Positions 25,526-34,568 of a stretch of 38,671 nucleotides of DNA are shown in pieces; the first letter of the stretch is position 1, and every line of letters starts with the position of its first letter. The translations under genes were made by a program, and so were the position numbers. This DNA comes from a virus: IMG/VR virus record IMGVR_UViG_3300007520_000039, positions 1 through 38,671 of that record; one strand, written 5' to 3'. Below the pieces are notes generated by a model, which had not been told where the DNA came from, did no database searches, and saw only the letters and a list, made by a program, of their open reading frames with translations.

Positions 25526-25930
25526 CTACTCTGTAGGTACATTTTTAAAGTAAATTAAGCCATTCTTTATTTCTAGCAACTTATTCAGTCTTAGCTTATG
25601 AACTGGTAAGTCTGCAAACTCGATTGGAATTGTTTTTATACCTTTAGTGGTATACTCTAAGTAGTCTCGCTTGCCTGCTAGATATAAATACACTATACGT
25701 TCGTCTATGGTTGTATTCTTTATTAATTTCTTATTTGTTTTACTATTATAGCAAATATAAGCTTCGTCTTCAAGTAAAAATGAGGGGAGGGGTCCGGCTA
25801 CTGCGTATGTATCTAAGTTACTAAGTAACTTGCCCTTTATTCGTCTTTCTAAGTGGTATAAAATATTCCTGCCATCACCTTTAAATGTCTTCAGTAAAGC
25901 AGGCATATTATATCGTATTATCGCACTCAT
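25526..25930 (-). CDS. Protein of unknown function in the replication operon
   Basis: A 134-residue basic protein with no motif I recognise. It has a Lys/Arg-rich first half (LLKTFKGDGRNILYHLERRIKG in part), LPSFLLEDEAYICYN, and a C-terminal KLRLNKLLEIKNGLIYFKNV. It starts inside the stop of the SF2 helicase (ATGA) and precedes the SSB gene. By position a helper of helicase or SSB is possible, but nothing in the sequence proves it. Confidence 0.65.
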   Translation of the reverse strand: MSAIIRYNMPALLKTFKGDGRNILYHLERRIKGKLLSNLDTYAVAGPLPSFLLEDEAYICYNSKTNKKLIKNTTIDERIVYLYLAGKRDYLEYTTKGIKTIPIEFADLPVHKLRLNKLLEIKNGLIYFKNVPTE

Positions 25931-27216
25931 AACTGAATCTCTTTAACTTTATAGCCCATATTAATATAGTAATTTAATCTTCCTGCTGCTTGTCTTTTAC
26001 CTGTAGCACCCCTATAACATATGTCTATCAGTAAAGGTGCTTGCTTACCTTCGTATTCGCGCGTTATACGCCCTATTATTTGCTCTAGCATACCTAGGTT
26101 TAAATGACTGATAGGAAATGCTAAGATACAACAACTAAGTATATCTATTGATATTCCTTCTTTGAATATGGAAGTGGTACCATATATAGCATTTATATCG
26201 GTGAACACTCTCTTAAGTAAAGCCTTACGATCTTCAGTACCCCCCGTTACTGAAACAGAACTAGGTGTCAAGGAGGCACAGTATTCTAAGTACTCTACTC
26301 TATCTCCTAGTATTATAGTTTTTCTACCCTCCGCTATGCACGTTTTAGCTAGGTCTATAACTAAGTGCCTGTGGTCTAGGTTATTGGCTAGAGTATTAAT
26401 CTTAGTTGCCCAAGGTATCATTCTATTACTAGATAACTCAAAGTCTGTGTAAACCATAGTAACAGTAGGTTTCATCCTATTCTGCTCTTTAGGTACATAA
26501 AGCTTTTTGCCGAAGTAGTCTGGTAGCATTATATGCTTCTTATCGCGTCTGTTAAGCGTAGCGGATAAACCTATTTTAATACTTGCTTTTGACTTGTCTA
26601 TTATATTCTTGAAGGTTGTTGCAGGGCAATGATGCGTCTCGTCCATTATCAGTAGCCCAAAGAGACCAGACACATCATTAGCTATCTTTGTAAGGGTTTG
26701 AACGTTAGCAATTACTACAGGCTTATCAATCTCTTTAAGCCCACTGCCTATGACTCCTGCTTTCACACCAAACATTTTAAAGTATTCATCCTCCCACTGC
26801 TGACGCAGTGGCACATTATGAACCACTATCAATGTTTTTAATCCAAGCTTAGCAGCTATAGCTAGCGCAGTAAAAGTCTTTCCATACCCCGGAGACGCGT
26901 TTATAATACAATCACCTGTAACTAAGTCGTAAATCTCTTGTTGATCCTCTCGCAGTACTATATTATTAGCCATACTAGGAAATCTAAAAGGTGGTGCTAC
27001 GCGCTTATTTTCTACACTCCAGCCTTTAGGTATTAAATCTGTTCTTCCCGAAGGTATAGTTATTGCTCTCTCGCCTATACAAGTTACATTACAAACTACT
27101 TCAGGTAATGCTTCTGGGTTGGAGGGCTGAAAAGAGTAAGTTAACTTACCTTTTAAAGACTCTAAAAGTTCATCGCTATATGTTAGGTATATTCTATTAC
27201 TTATTACTGCTTTCAT
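25927..27216 (-). CDS. SF2 DNA helicase (T5 D10 / UvsW-like)
   Basis: A 429-residue superfamily 2 helicase. Motif I ASPGYGKT (about 107-114), motif Ia VVHNVPLRQQW, motif II MDETHH, motif III GLSATLNR, and motif VI QIIGRITR are all present, with the REDQQ Q-motif-like element before motif I. Such phage helicases reanneal or migrate branched DNA and help origin switching and recombination. The start overlaps the stop of the 166-residue gene upstream by one base. Confidence 0.93.
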   Translation of the reverse strand: MKAVISNRIYLTYSDELLESLKGKLTYSFQPSNPEALPEVVCNVTCIGERAITIPSGRTDLIPKGWSVENKRVAPPFRFPSMANNIVLREDQQEIYDLVTGDCIINASPGYGKTFTALAIAAKLGLKTLIVVHNVPLRQQWEDEYFKMFGVKAGVIGSGLKEIDKPVVIANVQTLTKIANDVSGLFGLLIMDETHHCPATTFKNIIDKSKASIKIGLSATLNRRDKKHIMLPDYFGKKLYVPKEQNRMKPTVTMVYTDFELSSNRMIPWATKINTLANNLDHRHLVIDLAKTCIAEGRKTIILGDRVEYLEYCASLTPSSVSVTGGTEDRKALLKRVFTDINAIYGTTSIFKEGISIDILSCCILAFPISHLNLGMLEQIIGRITREYEGKQAPLLIDICYRGATGKRQAAGRLNYYINMGYKVKEIQL

Positions 27217-27716
27217 TATAGTCTTTTCTTGAATGGTTTTATATAGTTTTCCTCCAAACTATATAGCATATAATATGCCCCATATTTTACAATACAGGCA
27301 TATTTATAGGAAGTATCACATATATTACTAGGTATTACTAGAGGAGTTGGATATTCCCAAAAATGCACTATAGCTTTAGAATTAGCAAAAATAACGCTCT
27401 TAATTTCAAAACACAAAATATCACACCTTTTAGTTTTCTGGTACTTAAAGATAGCTCCACTATTATCTACAAAGGTATCATTGGTTTTTGCGCTTACTAC
27501 TAAGTCTCTAGGGTTTTTAACTATGGTCTTAAAGGGATAGATATTGCTATCCCTCATTTTCAACCTTCTAACACCTATAGTATCTCCTTGAAGGTTTCTA
27601 TTGTCTAATACATATGATTGCCAGTGTGTATGTACATATACAATATTGTCTATAGTTTCTAGTTTATTGTACTGCCGCATTTTGAATACTGGAAAAACTA
27701 TTTCATGTAGCTCCAT
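27216..27716 (-). CDS. Protein of unknown function
   Basis: A 166-residue protein between polymerase and SF2 helicase, overlapping each by one base. It is rich in aromatic residues and predicted to be mainly beta strand (NIVYVHTHWQSYVLDNRN, AIVHFWEYPTPLV, KYACIVKYGAYYMLYSLEE), ending in a basic KPFKKRL. No motif I recognise; no signal peptide or membrane helix. Tight coupling suggests a replication-linked role, unproven. Confidence 0.65.
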   Translation of the reverse strand: MELHEIVFPVFKMRQYNKLETIDNIVYVHTHWQSYVLDNRNLQGDTIGVRRLKMRDSNIYPFKTIVKNPRDLVVSAKTNDTFVDNSGAIFKYQKTKRCDILCFEIKSVIFANSKAIVHFWEYPTPLVIPSNICDTSYKYACIVKYGAYYMLYSLEENYIKPFKKRL

Positions 27717-30001
27717 TATGCTACCAAGTCATCTAAAGCAAAGTTCTCAATTTCTTGATCTACAAAATCATCTATAGGAGTAACGAAGGAATAATCGTCT
27801 CCCATCTCTACATCAATACCTACAGCGCTACCAGGGATCATAATACCCATATCTCTTTGTGTTTCTTCTTTCATTATTTCTAGGTATCTATCTACGTGTT
27901 CAAACTTAACTTCTGCAATAATACTGTCATGTACTAGAGCAAATATCTTAGCATCTATATCTTCTTCTAGTACTCTACGATGAGTATTAAAAGCCGCAAT
28001 AAGATTAAGGTCTGAGCTAACTGACTGTATTTGGAAGTTAACACCAGAACGAACTGCATGTCCTGAAACTGCCCTATCATTAGAGAAAGCATTTTTAAGT
28101 CTACGTTTTCTACCGAAGAAAGAGTAAAGCTCTCCATGTTGTTTAATAAGGTTTTTCTGTAGGTCTAACCATTTTTTAAGTCTAGGGAAGTTACCAAAGT
28201 ATTCGTTGATAATCTCTTGTGCTTCTTCTGTAGATTTGCCAATAGATTCTCCTACCTTAGCTGCGCCTGACCCGAACAGGATTCCAAATGTCACCGCTTT
28301 GGCAGCCTGCCTATATTCTTTGAAGTGCTCTGCAATGTCTTCCACAGGACAAGTTAAGTTAAAGGCAATCTTAGCCATTGAACTATGGAAGTCGCCTCCC
28401 TCTGAGAATACCCTCATTAAGTTCTTGTCTCCTGATAACACAGCAGCGCAATACATTTCTGCTGTTTTAAGATCTTGGCTTATTATTACATAGCCTTCCT
28501 TAGCTTTTATACACCTTTTAACAGTTTTATCATCCCTAGGAAGCTGTTGCATGTTTAACTTGCCACTAGAAGATAATCTTCCTGATGTAGTAGCACAAAG
28601 ATTAAAGTTGGTTCTAAGTCGCCCGTCAGTGTCTAAGCCTAGTAAAATCTTATCTAAATATGTAGACTTGATTTTTAACTTTTTCTTATATTCCGCTATA
28701 GCTTTTGGTAGCTCATGCAGCTCAGCCAGCTCTCCTAGAACTTCTTTGTCTGTGGATACAGCACCAGTATCCGTACGTTTATCTGGGAGAGGAAGTTTTA
28801 ACCTTTCAAAGAATACTTCTCTTAAATGCATTACTGAGTTAGGGTTGAAAACTTTATTAGTTTCTGCTTCGAACTCTTTAACTACATCAAAGGTGTAGAA
28901 GGTCTCTTTTAACTTCTTTAGGTCTTCACTAAAGATACCTTGGGCTTCCTTAAGCCTATCAATATCAAAAGGTACGCCATTCTCTTCCATATCCACTAAG
29001 AACTTCATAGCTGGTTGCATTATGTTAGTATAAGCGGCGTTAAGGTTTTCACTTTTCTGAATAATTGGATTAAACATACCAAATAACTCTACAGTAGCTG
29101 CAGCATCTATAGCCGCATAGTCTGCTAGAATATCAGAGGGAATTAAGTCATAAGTAAACTGTGCTTGTTTAAGTTTGAACTTTTTACAGTAATCTTTTTT
29201 GAAATCATCTAGTGCTTTATCATAGTTGCCTAAATCTGTGTACTTGATACTTAACTGTTTTAGTCCGTGTGTTCCTGGAGTTTCATCTAGTAAATAGTGC
29301 ATCATTAAAGTATCTTCAACTTTATCAAATTTAAAGTCGAAGTGGTACTGTAGCATTTTAATGTCGAACTTAGCATTGTGAAATACACAAGTTTTCTCTA
29401 GGAATAACTTCTGCATAGCCTCAGCTACGTCTTCATCTACATAGTCTGAATCAATATAGTAACCAAACTTATTCTTATGAGATAAGGAAATACCAAGAAC
29501 ATAACCATCTCTAGGGTATAGTGCGGTTGTCTCTGTATCTACAGCTAAGAACTTGAAAGGAGCATTACGTAGTTTATTAACTATCTTTAAAGCCATACCA
29601 GAGTCTTGTATAAAATGAGTCTCTGCTGCAACTATCCCTTTATGCTCTCCTGATACATAAGCATTAATATTCTCTACTGCTTTCTCAAAAGCAGGTAAGC
29701 TTTCTGGCTTAATTTTAGCCATAGCGGGATTAGTTAAAGGCAAGAACTTCTCTCCTAAGAGGTATCCTTGCGTTGTTGTTATACCTGTAATTTTGGCACA
29801 GAACTTTGCAGCTTCTGCACCTACTAAGATTACAAAGTCATAGTTATCTACTAGAGTTAAGTCTAATGTAATGTCTTTCTTTAGTATTTTATCTTTTCTA
29901 ACATCAGATAAGTGCAGGCTATCGAAATCGAAATCGAAAAAGCTGCTGTATCTAATATTGGTTTTATACTTGTCTATAATAGCCACTTTAGGCATCGTCA
30001 T
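27716..30001 (-). CDS. DNA polymerase, family A, with 3'-5' exonuclease
   Basis: A 761-residue replicative polymerase; ATG 30001 has AAGGAG seven bases upstream. Residues about 150-320 are the proofreading domain (Asp155/Glu157 in AVDTETTA, VFHNAKFD, DYAAIDAAATVELF). The polymerase domain has motif A SQDLKTAEMY (Asp-x4-Glu), motif B RQAAKAVTFGILFG and motif C LVHDSIIAE, where most family A enzymes have His-Asp-Glu. The motif B Phe is as in E. coli Pol I. The first 120 residues are an extra domain with VILVGAEAAKFC and FLPLTNPAMAKIKPE, faintly like uracil-DNA glycosylase folds. Confidence 0.95.
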   Translation of the reverse strand: MTMPKVAIIDKYKTNIRYSSFFDFDFDSLHLSDVRKDKILKKDITLDLTLVDNYDFVILVGAEAAKFCAKITGITTTQGYLLGEKFLPLTNPAMAKIKPESLPAFEKAVENINAYVSGEHKGIVAAETHFIQDSGMALKIVNKLRNAPFKFLAVDTETTALYPRDGYVLGISLSHKNKFGYYIDSDYVDEDVAEAMQKLFLEKTCVFHNAKFDIKMLQYHFDFKFDKVEDTLMMHYLLDETPGTHGLKQLSIKYTDLGNYDKALDDFKKDYCKKFKLKQAQFTYDLIPSDILADYAAIDAAATVELFGMFNPIIQKSENLNAAYTNIMQPAMKFLVDMEENGVPFDIDRLKEAQGIFSEDLKKLKETFYTFDVVKEFEAETNKVFNPNSVMHLREVFFERLKLPLPDKRTDTGAVSTDKEVLGELAELHELPKAIAEYKKKLKIKSTYLDKILLGLDTDGRLRTNFNLCATTSGRLSSSGKLNMQQLPRDDKTVKRCIKAKEGYVIISQDLKTAEMYCAAVLSGDKNLMRVFSEGGDFHSSMAKIAFNLTCPVEDIAEHFKEYRQAAKAVTFGILFGSGAAKVGESIGKSTEEAQEIINEYFGNFPRLKKWLDLQKNLIKQHGELYSFFGRKRRLKNAFSNDRAVSGHAVRSGVNFQIQSVSSDLNLIAAFNTHRRVLEEDIDAKIFALVHDSIIAEVKFEHVDRYLEIMKEETQRDMGIMIPGSAVGIDVEMGDDYSFVTPIDDFVDQEIENFALDDLVA

Positions 30002-30845
30002 ATAGTACTCCTTTTAATTCGTTTACATCATCGTGCGATAAGCTACCTGGGTCTACATCGTCACCTAATTCTATCCCTTCTACTATAAATTCTTTAGATA
30101 TGTAACTTTCTAAGTTTTTAGATGCTACCCTACCTGCCTGGTCTCCATCATACATTATATAGATTTTTGTAACGCCGCGCAACTTAAAATTCAATAACCT
30201 CTGTAAGTTTTCTTTCTGGTTGTCGCGTTTCTTAGTTGCTCCAAATGCAGTACCAAATGTGCATACTGCATTAGTCAGCCCTTTATCGTATAAGTTAAGC
30301 ATATCAAACATGCCTTCTACTAAAATAATAGAATTGTTTATAGGCTTAGTGTCATAAGGATACAAAGGTACATTCATTCCTGGTGGGTCGAATATATACT
30401 TAGGATCAACGTCAGAGTACATATGTCTAGCATTAAAGCCAGCAAGGTTGCCATTCTCTTTTCTAATAGGAAACACAATTCTATCCTCATAGTCTTTGTG
30501 AGTAAAGGCTTGAAACTCTGTTAGCGTTTGTACCGATAAATCCCTAAAAGGAGCAAGAAAGGGCTCTGATCCTAAAGGTATTGTAAAGTTGTCCTCATAC
30601 ATTTCCCTTATCTTACTTTTTAACATTAGTACTCGGTTATCCGACATTGAAACTATAACGTTAAAATGCTGGTAGATATTGCCTGAGTGTCCGCAGGCTA
30701 GACAGTGAAATATGCCTGTTATTTTATCTACTCTCTGTGAGGGGTTAGAATCATCATGCTCGGGGGACAGACACTTTATCAGGTAGTCCCCTCCGCTTTC
30801 CCTATACTTTACACCTTGTTTATTTAGTAACTCCTCTACGTTCAT
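29988..30845 (-). CDS. DNA primase (zinc ribbon + TOPRIM)
   Basis: A 285-residue primase. Zinc ligands Cys25, His30, Cys48 and Cys51 form a CHC2-type finger, and residues about 160-250 form the TOPRIM domain (LVEGMFDML, CTFGTAFG, YIMYDGDQAGRVAS). It makes RNA primers at the fork. It is separate from the helicase, as in T5, not fused as in T7. Its 3' end overlaps the polymerase start by 14 bases. Confidence 0.92.
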   Translation of the reverse strand: MNVEELLNKQGVKYRESGGDYLIKCLSPEHDDSNPSQRVDKITGIFHCLACGHSGNIYQHFNVIVSMSDNRVLMLKSKIREMYEDNFTIPLGSEPFLAPFRDLSVQTLTEFQAFTHKDYEDRIVFPIRKENGNLAGFNARHMYSDVDPKYIFDPPGMNVPLYPYDTKPINNSIILVEGMFDMLNLYDKGLTNAVCTFGTAFGATKKRDNQKENLQRLLNFKLRGVTKIYIMYDGDQAGRVASKNLESYISKEFIVEGIELGDDVDPGSLSHDDVNELKGVLYDDA

Positions 30846-30860
30846 ACTCTTAGCCCTTTT

Positions 30861-32243
30861 TTAGAATGGTATATCATCCGCAGACCTTTTGACTTTCTTT
30901 CCGCCAATAGATTTCACTTTCTTACTATCATCCGGCTCATCGTCCCCCATACTCTCAACAATGTAGTCCTGAGGGGATATACACAGAGATTCCCAATCTA
31001 TTCCACTAGCGAACTTAGTAGGTGGAATATTACGTGCTTTAGTAGTTTCAAATGCAATATGGTCTTTACCAGCTTTTAAAATTACTGCTATATCCACAGC
31101 ATCAAGCAGTCCTTTTGAGAACCTAGCCTCACCAGTTTTATCAATTTGGTAAGGTGCTACTATAACTATATTATGCTTTCTAGCAAGGTTCTTAAGTCCT
31201 TTAGATAAAGTAATCTGTGATTGCCAGCTATAAATATCCTCTATTTCAATCTGGTTAACATAGTCTACTACTACTAACTTCAGTTTTTCTCCAGCTTGAG
31301 ACTTTAACTTTTGTATATTCATATCTATATCAGCTAAAGTTAACTGCTGGTTATCAATAATAACCATCTGATTTTCGGGTTTTAGCTTCTTAGTTTTTTG
31401 CAGTTCTTTTTCAAACGCTTTATAGTCTCTATCTTGTGTAAATTTGTCGTACAAAGCATCACTATCTAAGTACATATCCTTAAGCACTTTAGCTACTCGT
31501 CCATGTTCTACGTCACTAAGGTTATTCTTTCTAATAGCTGCGAATTTAACACCAGCTAAAGAAGATAACATTCTCCAATATATTTCTTGCGCTCGCATTT
31601 CTATACTAAACAAAGCAGAAGTATTCCCCTGCATATATTGGTTTAGTACTAGTGCAACCGCTACTATAGACTTACCAGACCCGCGCTCTCCGCCTATAAG
31701 TACTAGTTCTGTAAGTGCAATACCACCAGTAATGGCATCGAAGGAATTATTAATTCCTAAGGGCACTCTTAGTCCTAGCTCTTCATCTTCTGCTAAGCTT
31801 AAGTCTGCCACCGTATAGACTTCCTCTGCAATATGTGTTTTTTCTTCTAAGTAAAAAACTATGTCAGTTAATGCCCTTTTTATTTCTTGGGTATCCATAG
31901 CTGTTATAGTATCTAAAAAGGTATCCAACTTGGTTAGTGTTTGGTCTTGTGTATACTGGTCTACTAAGGCTTCTATTAGAAGCAACCAGTCAATATCCTC
32001 GGGCACCTCTAAAGCTTCTAGCGATTTAATATTGTTCTTAGTTAGCCCGTCCCTGCTAACTAGTAATAGATCATAGAAAGAAGGGAGTGCATTATGTTTT
32101 GTATAGAACTTATTTATAGCTGTATAAATATTAACGTAACCAGCCCCAAAAAATGAAGGCTTTAATTTAGGGAATATTTCAAGGGCTTCGGAAGGCACAG
32201 ATAGCAGCTTATGTAATACTATTCCTGAAACATCTGTAGCCAT
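30861..32243 (-). CDS. Replicative DnaB-type helicase with SSB-like C-terminal tip
   Basis: A 460-residue RecA-fold helicase. Residues about 1-140 are the N-terminal helical domain; GGERGSGKS (Lys191) is Walker A; LKLVVVDYVNQIE is Walker B; a conserved motif with APYQIDKTGEAR follows. The protein ends in KRSADDIPF, the same tip as the phage SSB, after an acidic DDEPDDSKK region. In T7 an acidic Phe-ended tail on the helicase docks the polymerase; a similar shared docking role is likely here. The primase follows 15 bases downstream. Confidence 0.93.
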   Translation of the reverse strand: MATDVSGIVLHKLLSVPSEALEIFPKLKPSFFGAGYVNIYTAINKFYTKHNALPSFYDLLLVSRDGLTKNNIKSLEALEVPEDIDWLLLIEALVDQYTQDQTLTKLDTFLDTITAMDTQEIKRALTDIVFYLEEKTHIAEEVYTVADLSLAEDEELGLRVPLGINNSFDAITGGIALTELVLIGGERGSGKSIVAVALVLNQYMQGNTSALFSIEMRAQEIYWRMLSSLAGVKFAAIRKNNLSDVEHGRVAKVLKDMYLDSDALYDKFTQDRDYKAFEKELQKTKKLKPENQMVIIDNQQLTLADIDMNIQKLKSQAGEKLKLVVVDYVNQIEIEDIYSWQSQITLSKGLKNLARKHNIVIVAPYQIDKTGEARFSKGLLDAVDIAVILKAGKDHIAFETTKARNIPPTKFASGIDWESLCISPQDYIVESMGDDEPDDSKKVKSIGGKKVKRSADDIPF

Positions 32244-32246
32244 TGT

Positions 32247-32558
32247 TTACTCTTCTTCTACTAGTTTGGACTCATTATCTACAATGAGTTGGTTTAAAAT
32301 AGTCTCTACCTTAGAAAGAACTTCTCTTCTTAATTCTGCTAACCTATCTTGGTAGAGAAATTGTCCATCTTCGAAAAACGACTCTACCTGCCTTCTAGTT
32401 ATTAGCTCCTGAAGCCCGAAGTATATGTGACTCTCAGGGCTATCCCCTGTAGGTCTTATAGTTACGTGCGCTTCGCTACCGTATAAATGTTTTAAGTTTT
32501 GCGATATTTCTTTGGCGGTTAGAAACTCTCTATCCTCAAAAGTTAATGTTACCTGCAT
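32247..32558 (-). CDS. Protein of unknown function upstream of the helicase
   Basis: A 103-residue acidic protein: a short N-terminal strand pair (MQVTLTFEDREFLTAKE), then VTIRPTGDSPESHIYFG, then a long predicted helix (about 55-100, RRQVESFFEDGQFLYQDRLAE). No family recognised. It overlaps the gene upstream by 23 bases and ends 3 bases before the helicase start, so a helicase loader or partner is one idea to test, not a claim. Confidence 0.65.
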   Translation of the reverse strand: MQVTLTFEDREFLTAKEISQNLKHLYGSEAHVTIRPTGDSPESHIYFGLQELITRRQVESFFEDGQFLYQDRLAELRREVLSKVETILNQLIVDNESKLVEEE

Positions 32559-32919
32559 TTACGAACTCCCCTTCACTTATTTCTACGCCTTTAGCTCCTA
32601 CTAACTCTGCTCTAAAGTAATGCTCTTTCAGATAACTTTTTAAAGCTTCTATATCGTAAAAAGCGCCTAAACAAAATAGGTCCCCTTCTCTAGACCTTAT
32701 CAAGCCCATCACCGCTTTTACACTGACAGGTTTATTAATCAAATCTAGTTCTGTTCCTGCTATACACGAACCATCAGTTTTCCACTTACTAACTACCCAA
32801 TCATCACTTAGCATTTCAATTTCACCTACAATAGGGTATAATTTGTCTGCTCCGTTATAACTATGTATTGTTACCTTACTTCCAACCTTAGTTTTAAAAG
32901 TCTTATTCTTATCGAACAT
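32536..32919 (-). CDS. Protein of unknown function
   Basis: A 127-residue protein with VTIHSYNG, GEIEMLSDDWVVSKWKTDGSC and a C-terminal YDIEALKSYLKEHYFRAELVG. The W-x-x-DG beta segment recalls small phage proteins of unknown role. CTGGAG eight bases upstream of the ATG supports the start. It is the first gene after the terminator at 32938-32984, so it probably begins a new translation block fed by readthrough or an unseen promoter. Confidence 0.65.
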   Translation of the reverse strand: MFDKNKTFKTKVGSKVTIHSYNGADKLYPIVGEIEMLSDDWVVSKWKTDGSCIAGTELDLINKPVSVKAVMGLIRSREGDLFCLGAFYDIEALKSYLKEHYFRAELVGAKGVEISEGEFVNAGNINF

Positions 32920-32937
32920 TGTATTTTCTCCAGAGCG

Positions 32938-32984
32938 AAAAAAGCGGAAGAAGGAAATTTGTACTCAAAACTCCTGCTCCCGCT
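32938..32984 (-). terminator. Terminator after the Myb-like repeat gene
   Basis: Leftward, arms 32984-32972 and 32955-32943 pair over 13 positions (one G-U pair, one mismatch) around a 16-base loop, followed by TTTTTT. It lies 31 bases past the stop of the 33015 gene and could attenuate entry into the replication genes. Confidence 0.75.
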
Positions 32985-33014
32985 TATTTAGTTTAACTTA
33001 GTGTTGTTTGCTTA

Positions 33015-33752
33015 CTACGCTTTTTCTGCGATTTTAGCCGCACGTTTAGCACCATCGTAATCTTTTGCTTTTAGCTCCCGATGTGTTAGCATAGTTTTAA
33101 CACCACGCTCTGTTTTATCAATGCTAGTAGCTATTTCTGCTACTGTTAATTCAGTAACATCTAAGTCAACAAAAGGATCTGCTACTGTTTTAGAGGCTAC
33201 ATCACGTTGCTTAGGTATATCCATTCCATGTTGGCGATTTAAGCTAAGAGCTTTACCACGGATAGAGCGGATATCTTTACCAAGTGCTTCTGCGATATCT
33301 TCAATGTATGCGCCCGCTTTAGACATTTTTACAAATGTAGCTTCTTCAGCATCTGAGTATTTTTTAGCTACTTCTTGCTTAGGTGTTGGTTTAACATGAG
33401 AAGTTAATTCCATGCTAAGTAATTTACCTTGAATAGATTTAGCACCGTGAGAGCCGTCCAATACTGTACCTGCAATTTCAGCATAAGTATAGCTACCTGA
33501 GTTGCTTTCTACGAAGTCACGTAACGTAACTTCTTCTGTTTCTGTAAAGCTTTTTGTACGTTCTTTAACAGATGATTCAACTACGTAACCCATTCTACGT
33601 AATTTAGCTGCTACTGAGCGAGCTGATGTGTCTAATTCTACTGCTGCCGCTTCTGCTGCTGCATTGGTGATTTCTACACCAGAGTCTGCACCTACTAAGC
33701 CAGTTAAAGTAGCTTCGCGTTCTGCATCCCATTTTGGTAATGTTGTTGACAT
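33015..33752 (-). CDS. Putative DNA-binding protein with tandem Myb/SANT-like units
   Basis: A 245-residue, Lys/Ala-rich protein built of about four related helical units: residues 8-55 (WDAEREATLTGLV...SVAAKLRRMGY), 68-115 (FTETEEVTLRDFV...SIQGKLLSM), 130-175 (YSDAEEATFVKM...SIRGKALSL) and a partial one near 200-230 (TVAEIATSIDKTERGVKTML). Each has an aromatic/acidic start, an IA or VA helix and an S-[IV]-x-x-K-[LA] recognition-like helix, as in Myb/SANT-type phage proteins. DNA binding is inferred. Followed by a terminator; upstream is the ligase B gene (2-base gap). Confidence 0.75.
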   Translation of the reverse strand: MSTTLPKWDAEREATLTGLVGADSGVEITNAAAEAAAVELDTSARSVAAKLRRMGYVVESSVKERTKSFTETEEVTLRDFVESNSGSYTYAEIAGTVLDGSHGAKSIQGKLLSMELTSHVKPTPKQEVAKKYSDAEEATFVKMSKAGAYIEDIAEALGKDIRSIRGKALSLNRQHGMDIPKQRDVASKTVADPFVDLDVTELTVAEIATSIDKTERGVKTMLTHRELKAKDYDGAKRAAKIAEKA

Positions 33753-33754
33753 GT

Positions 33755-34522
33755 TTATTTTATCCTATTAATTAATTCGGTTAATGATACTATTTCGATT
33801 CCTAGAGACTCTGCTTTCTTCTCTTTGCTAGAACCTTTGTACTCTTCACAGACTAGATAATCTGTTTTAGCTGTGACAGAGCTTCCAACTTTCACACCTG
33901 CGCTATTTAGAAACTCTTGTATTGAGCTTCTAGTATGTCCTTCTATCTTTCCAGTACAACAAACTGTTAAACCTGTTAGTTTTATACTATCTAAAGTAAC
34001 TGTTTGTTTCGTTGCTGAAAAATTAAAGTCTATACTTTTATACACAGGGTACTCGCCAGCTATCCAGTTCATTAGACTAGCCGTTGCTTTCTCTCCTAAA
34101 CCTGCTTCTTTGCAGATTAGTGGAGTAATCTCTTCTATTGAAGATATTAGTGTAGCTAGTTTATCTCCCGCTGACTTCCCTATAAGAGGGACACTTAGCG
34201 CGGAAATAAAAGTAGCTATTGTCATTCTTTTAGACTTTACAAGCTCAGCATATAACTTAGCTCCCATCGTTTCACCCATAATGGAAATTAACTCCGCTTC
34301 TGTAAGCTCGTATAGTTCTGGTATAGAGGACAGTCCTAGTTTTTCTACTGTCTTTTCTCCAAACCCTTTTATTTTAGATTTTTTACAGAAGTTCTCTACT
34401 CTTTTAGAGTTCTGAGCCTCGCAGCTTTTATTCTTGCAAAATAACTGATCCTTTATGCGATCTAATAGTGAACCACAGCAAGGACAATCACTGATAATAT
34501 GTACCTTAGCAGATGTGCTCAA
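33755..34522 (-). CDS. ligB: NAD-dependent DNA ligase, C-terminal subunit (zinc finger, HhH, BRCT)
   Basis: Start is TTG 34522, since AAGGAG lies six bases upstream; ATG at 34561 has no ribosome site and a poly-Lys leader. The 255 residues correspond to the back half of bacterial LigA: zinc finger Cys13/Cys16/Cys29/Cys34 (CPCCGS, CKNKSC), helix-hairpin-helix region (KIKGFGEKTVEKLG, VPLIGKSAGDKLA), and a BRCT domain (about 180-255, TVCCTGKIEGHTRSS, TDYLVCEE). T5 also encodes ligase in two genes. Its own promoter is placed just upstream. Confidence 0.9.
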   Translation of the reverse strand: MSTSAKVHIISDCPCCGSLLDRIKDQLFCKNKSCEAQNSKRVENFCKKSKIKGFGEKTVEKLGLSSIPELYELTEAELISIMGETMGAKLYAELVKSKRMTIATFISALSVPLIGKSAGDKLATLISSIEEITPLICKEAGLGEKATASLMNWIAGEYPVYKSIDFNFSATKQTVTLDSIKLTGLTVCCTGKIEGHTRSSIQEFLNSAGVKVGSSVTAKTDYLVCEEYKGSSKEKKAESLGIEIVSLTELINRIK

Positions 34523-34568
34523 ATATATCTCCTTGTTGTTGTCTTTTTTTCTTTTTTTCATTATATAT

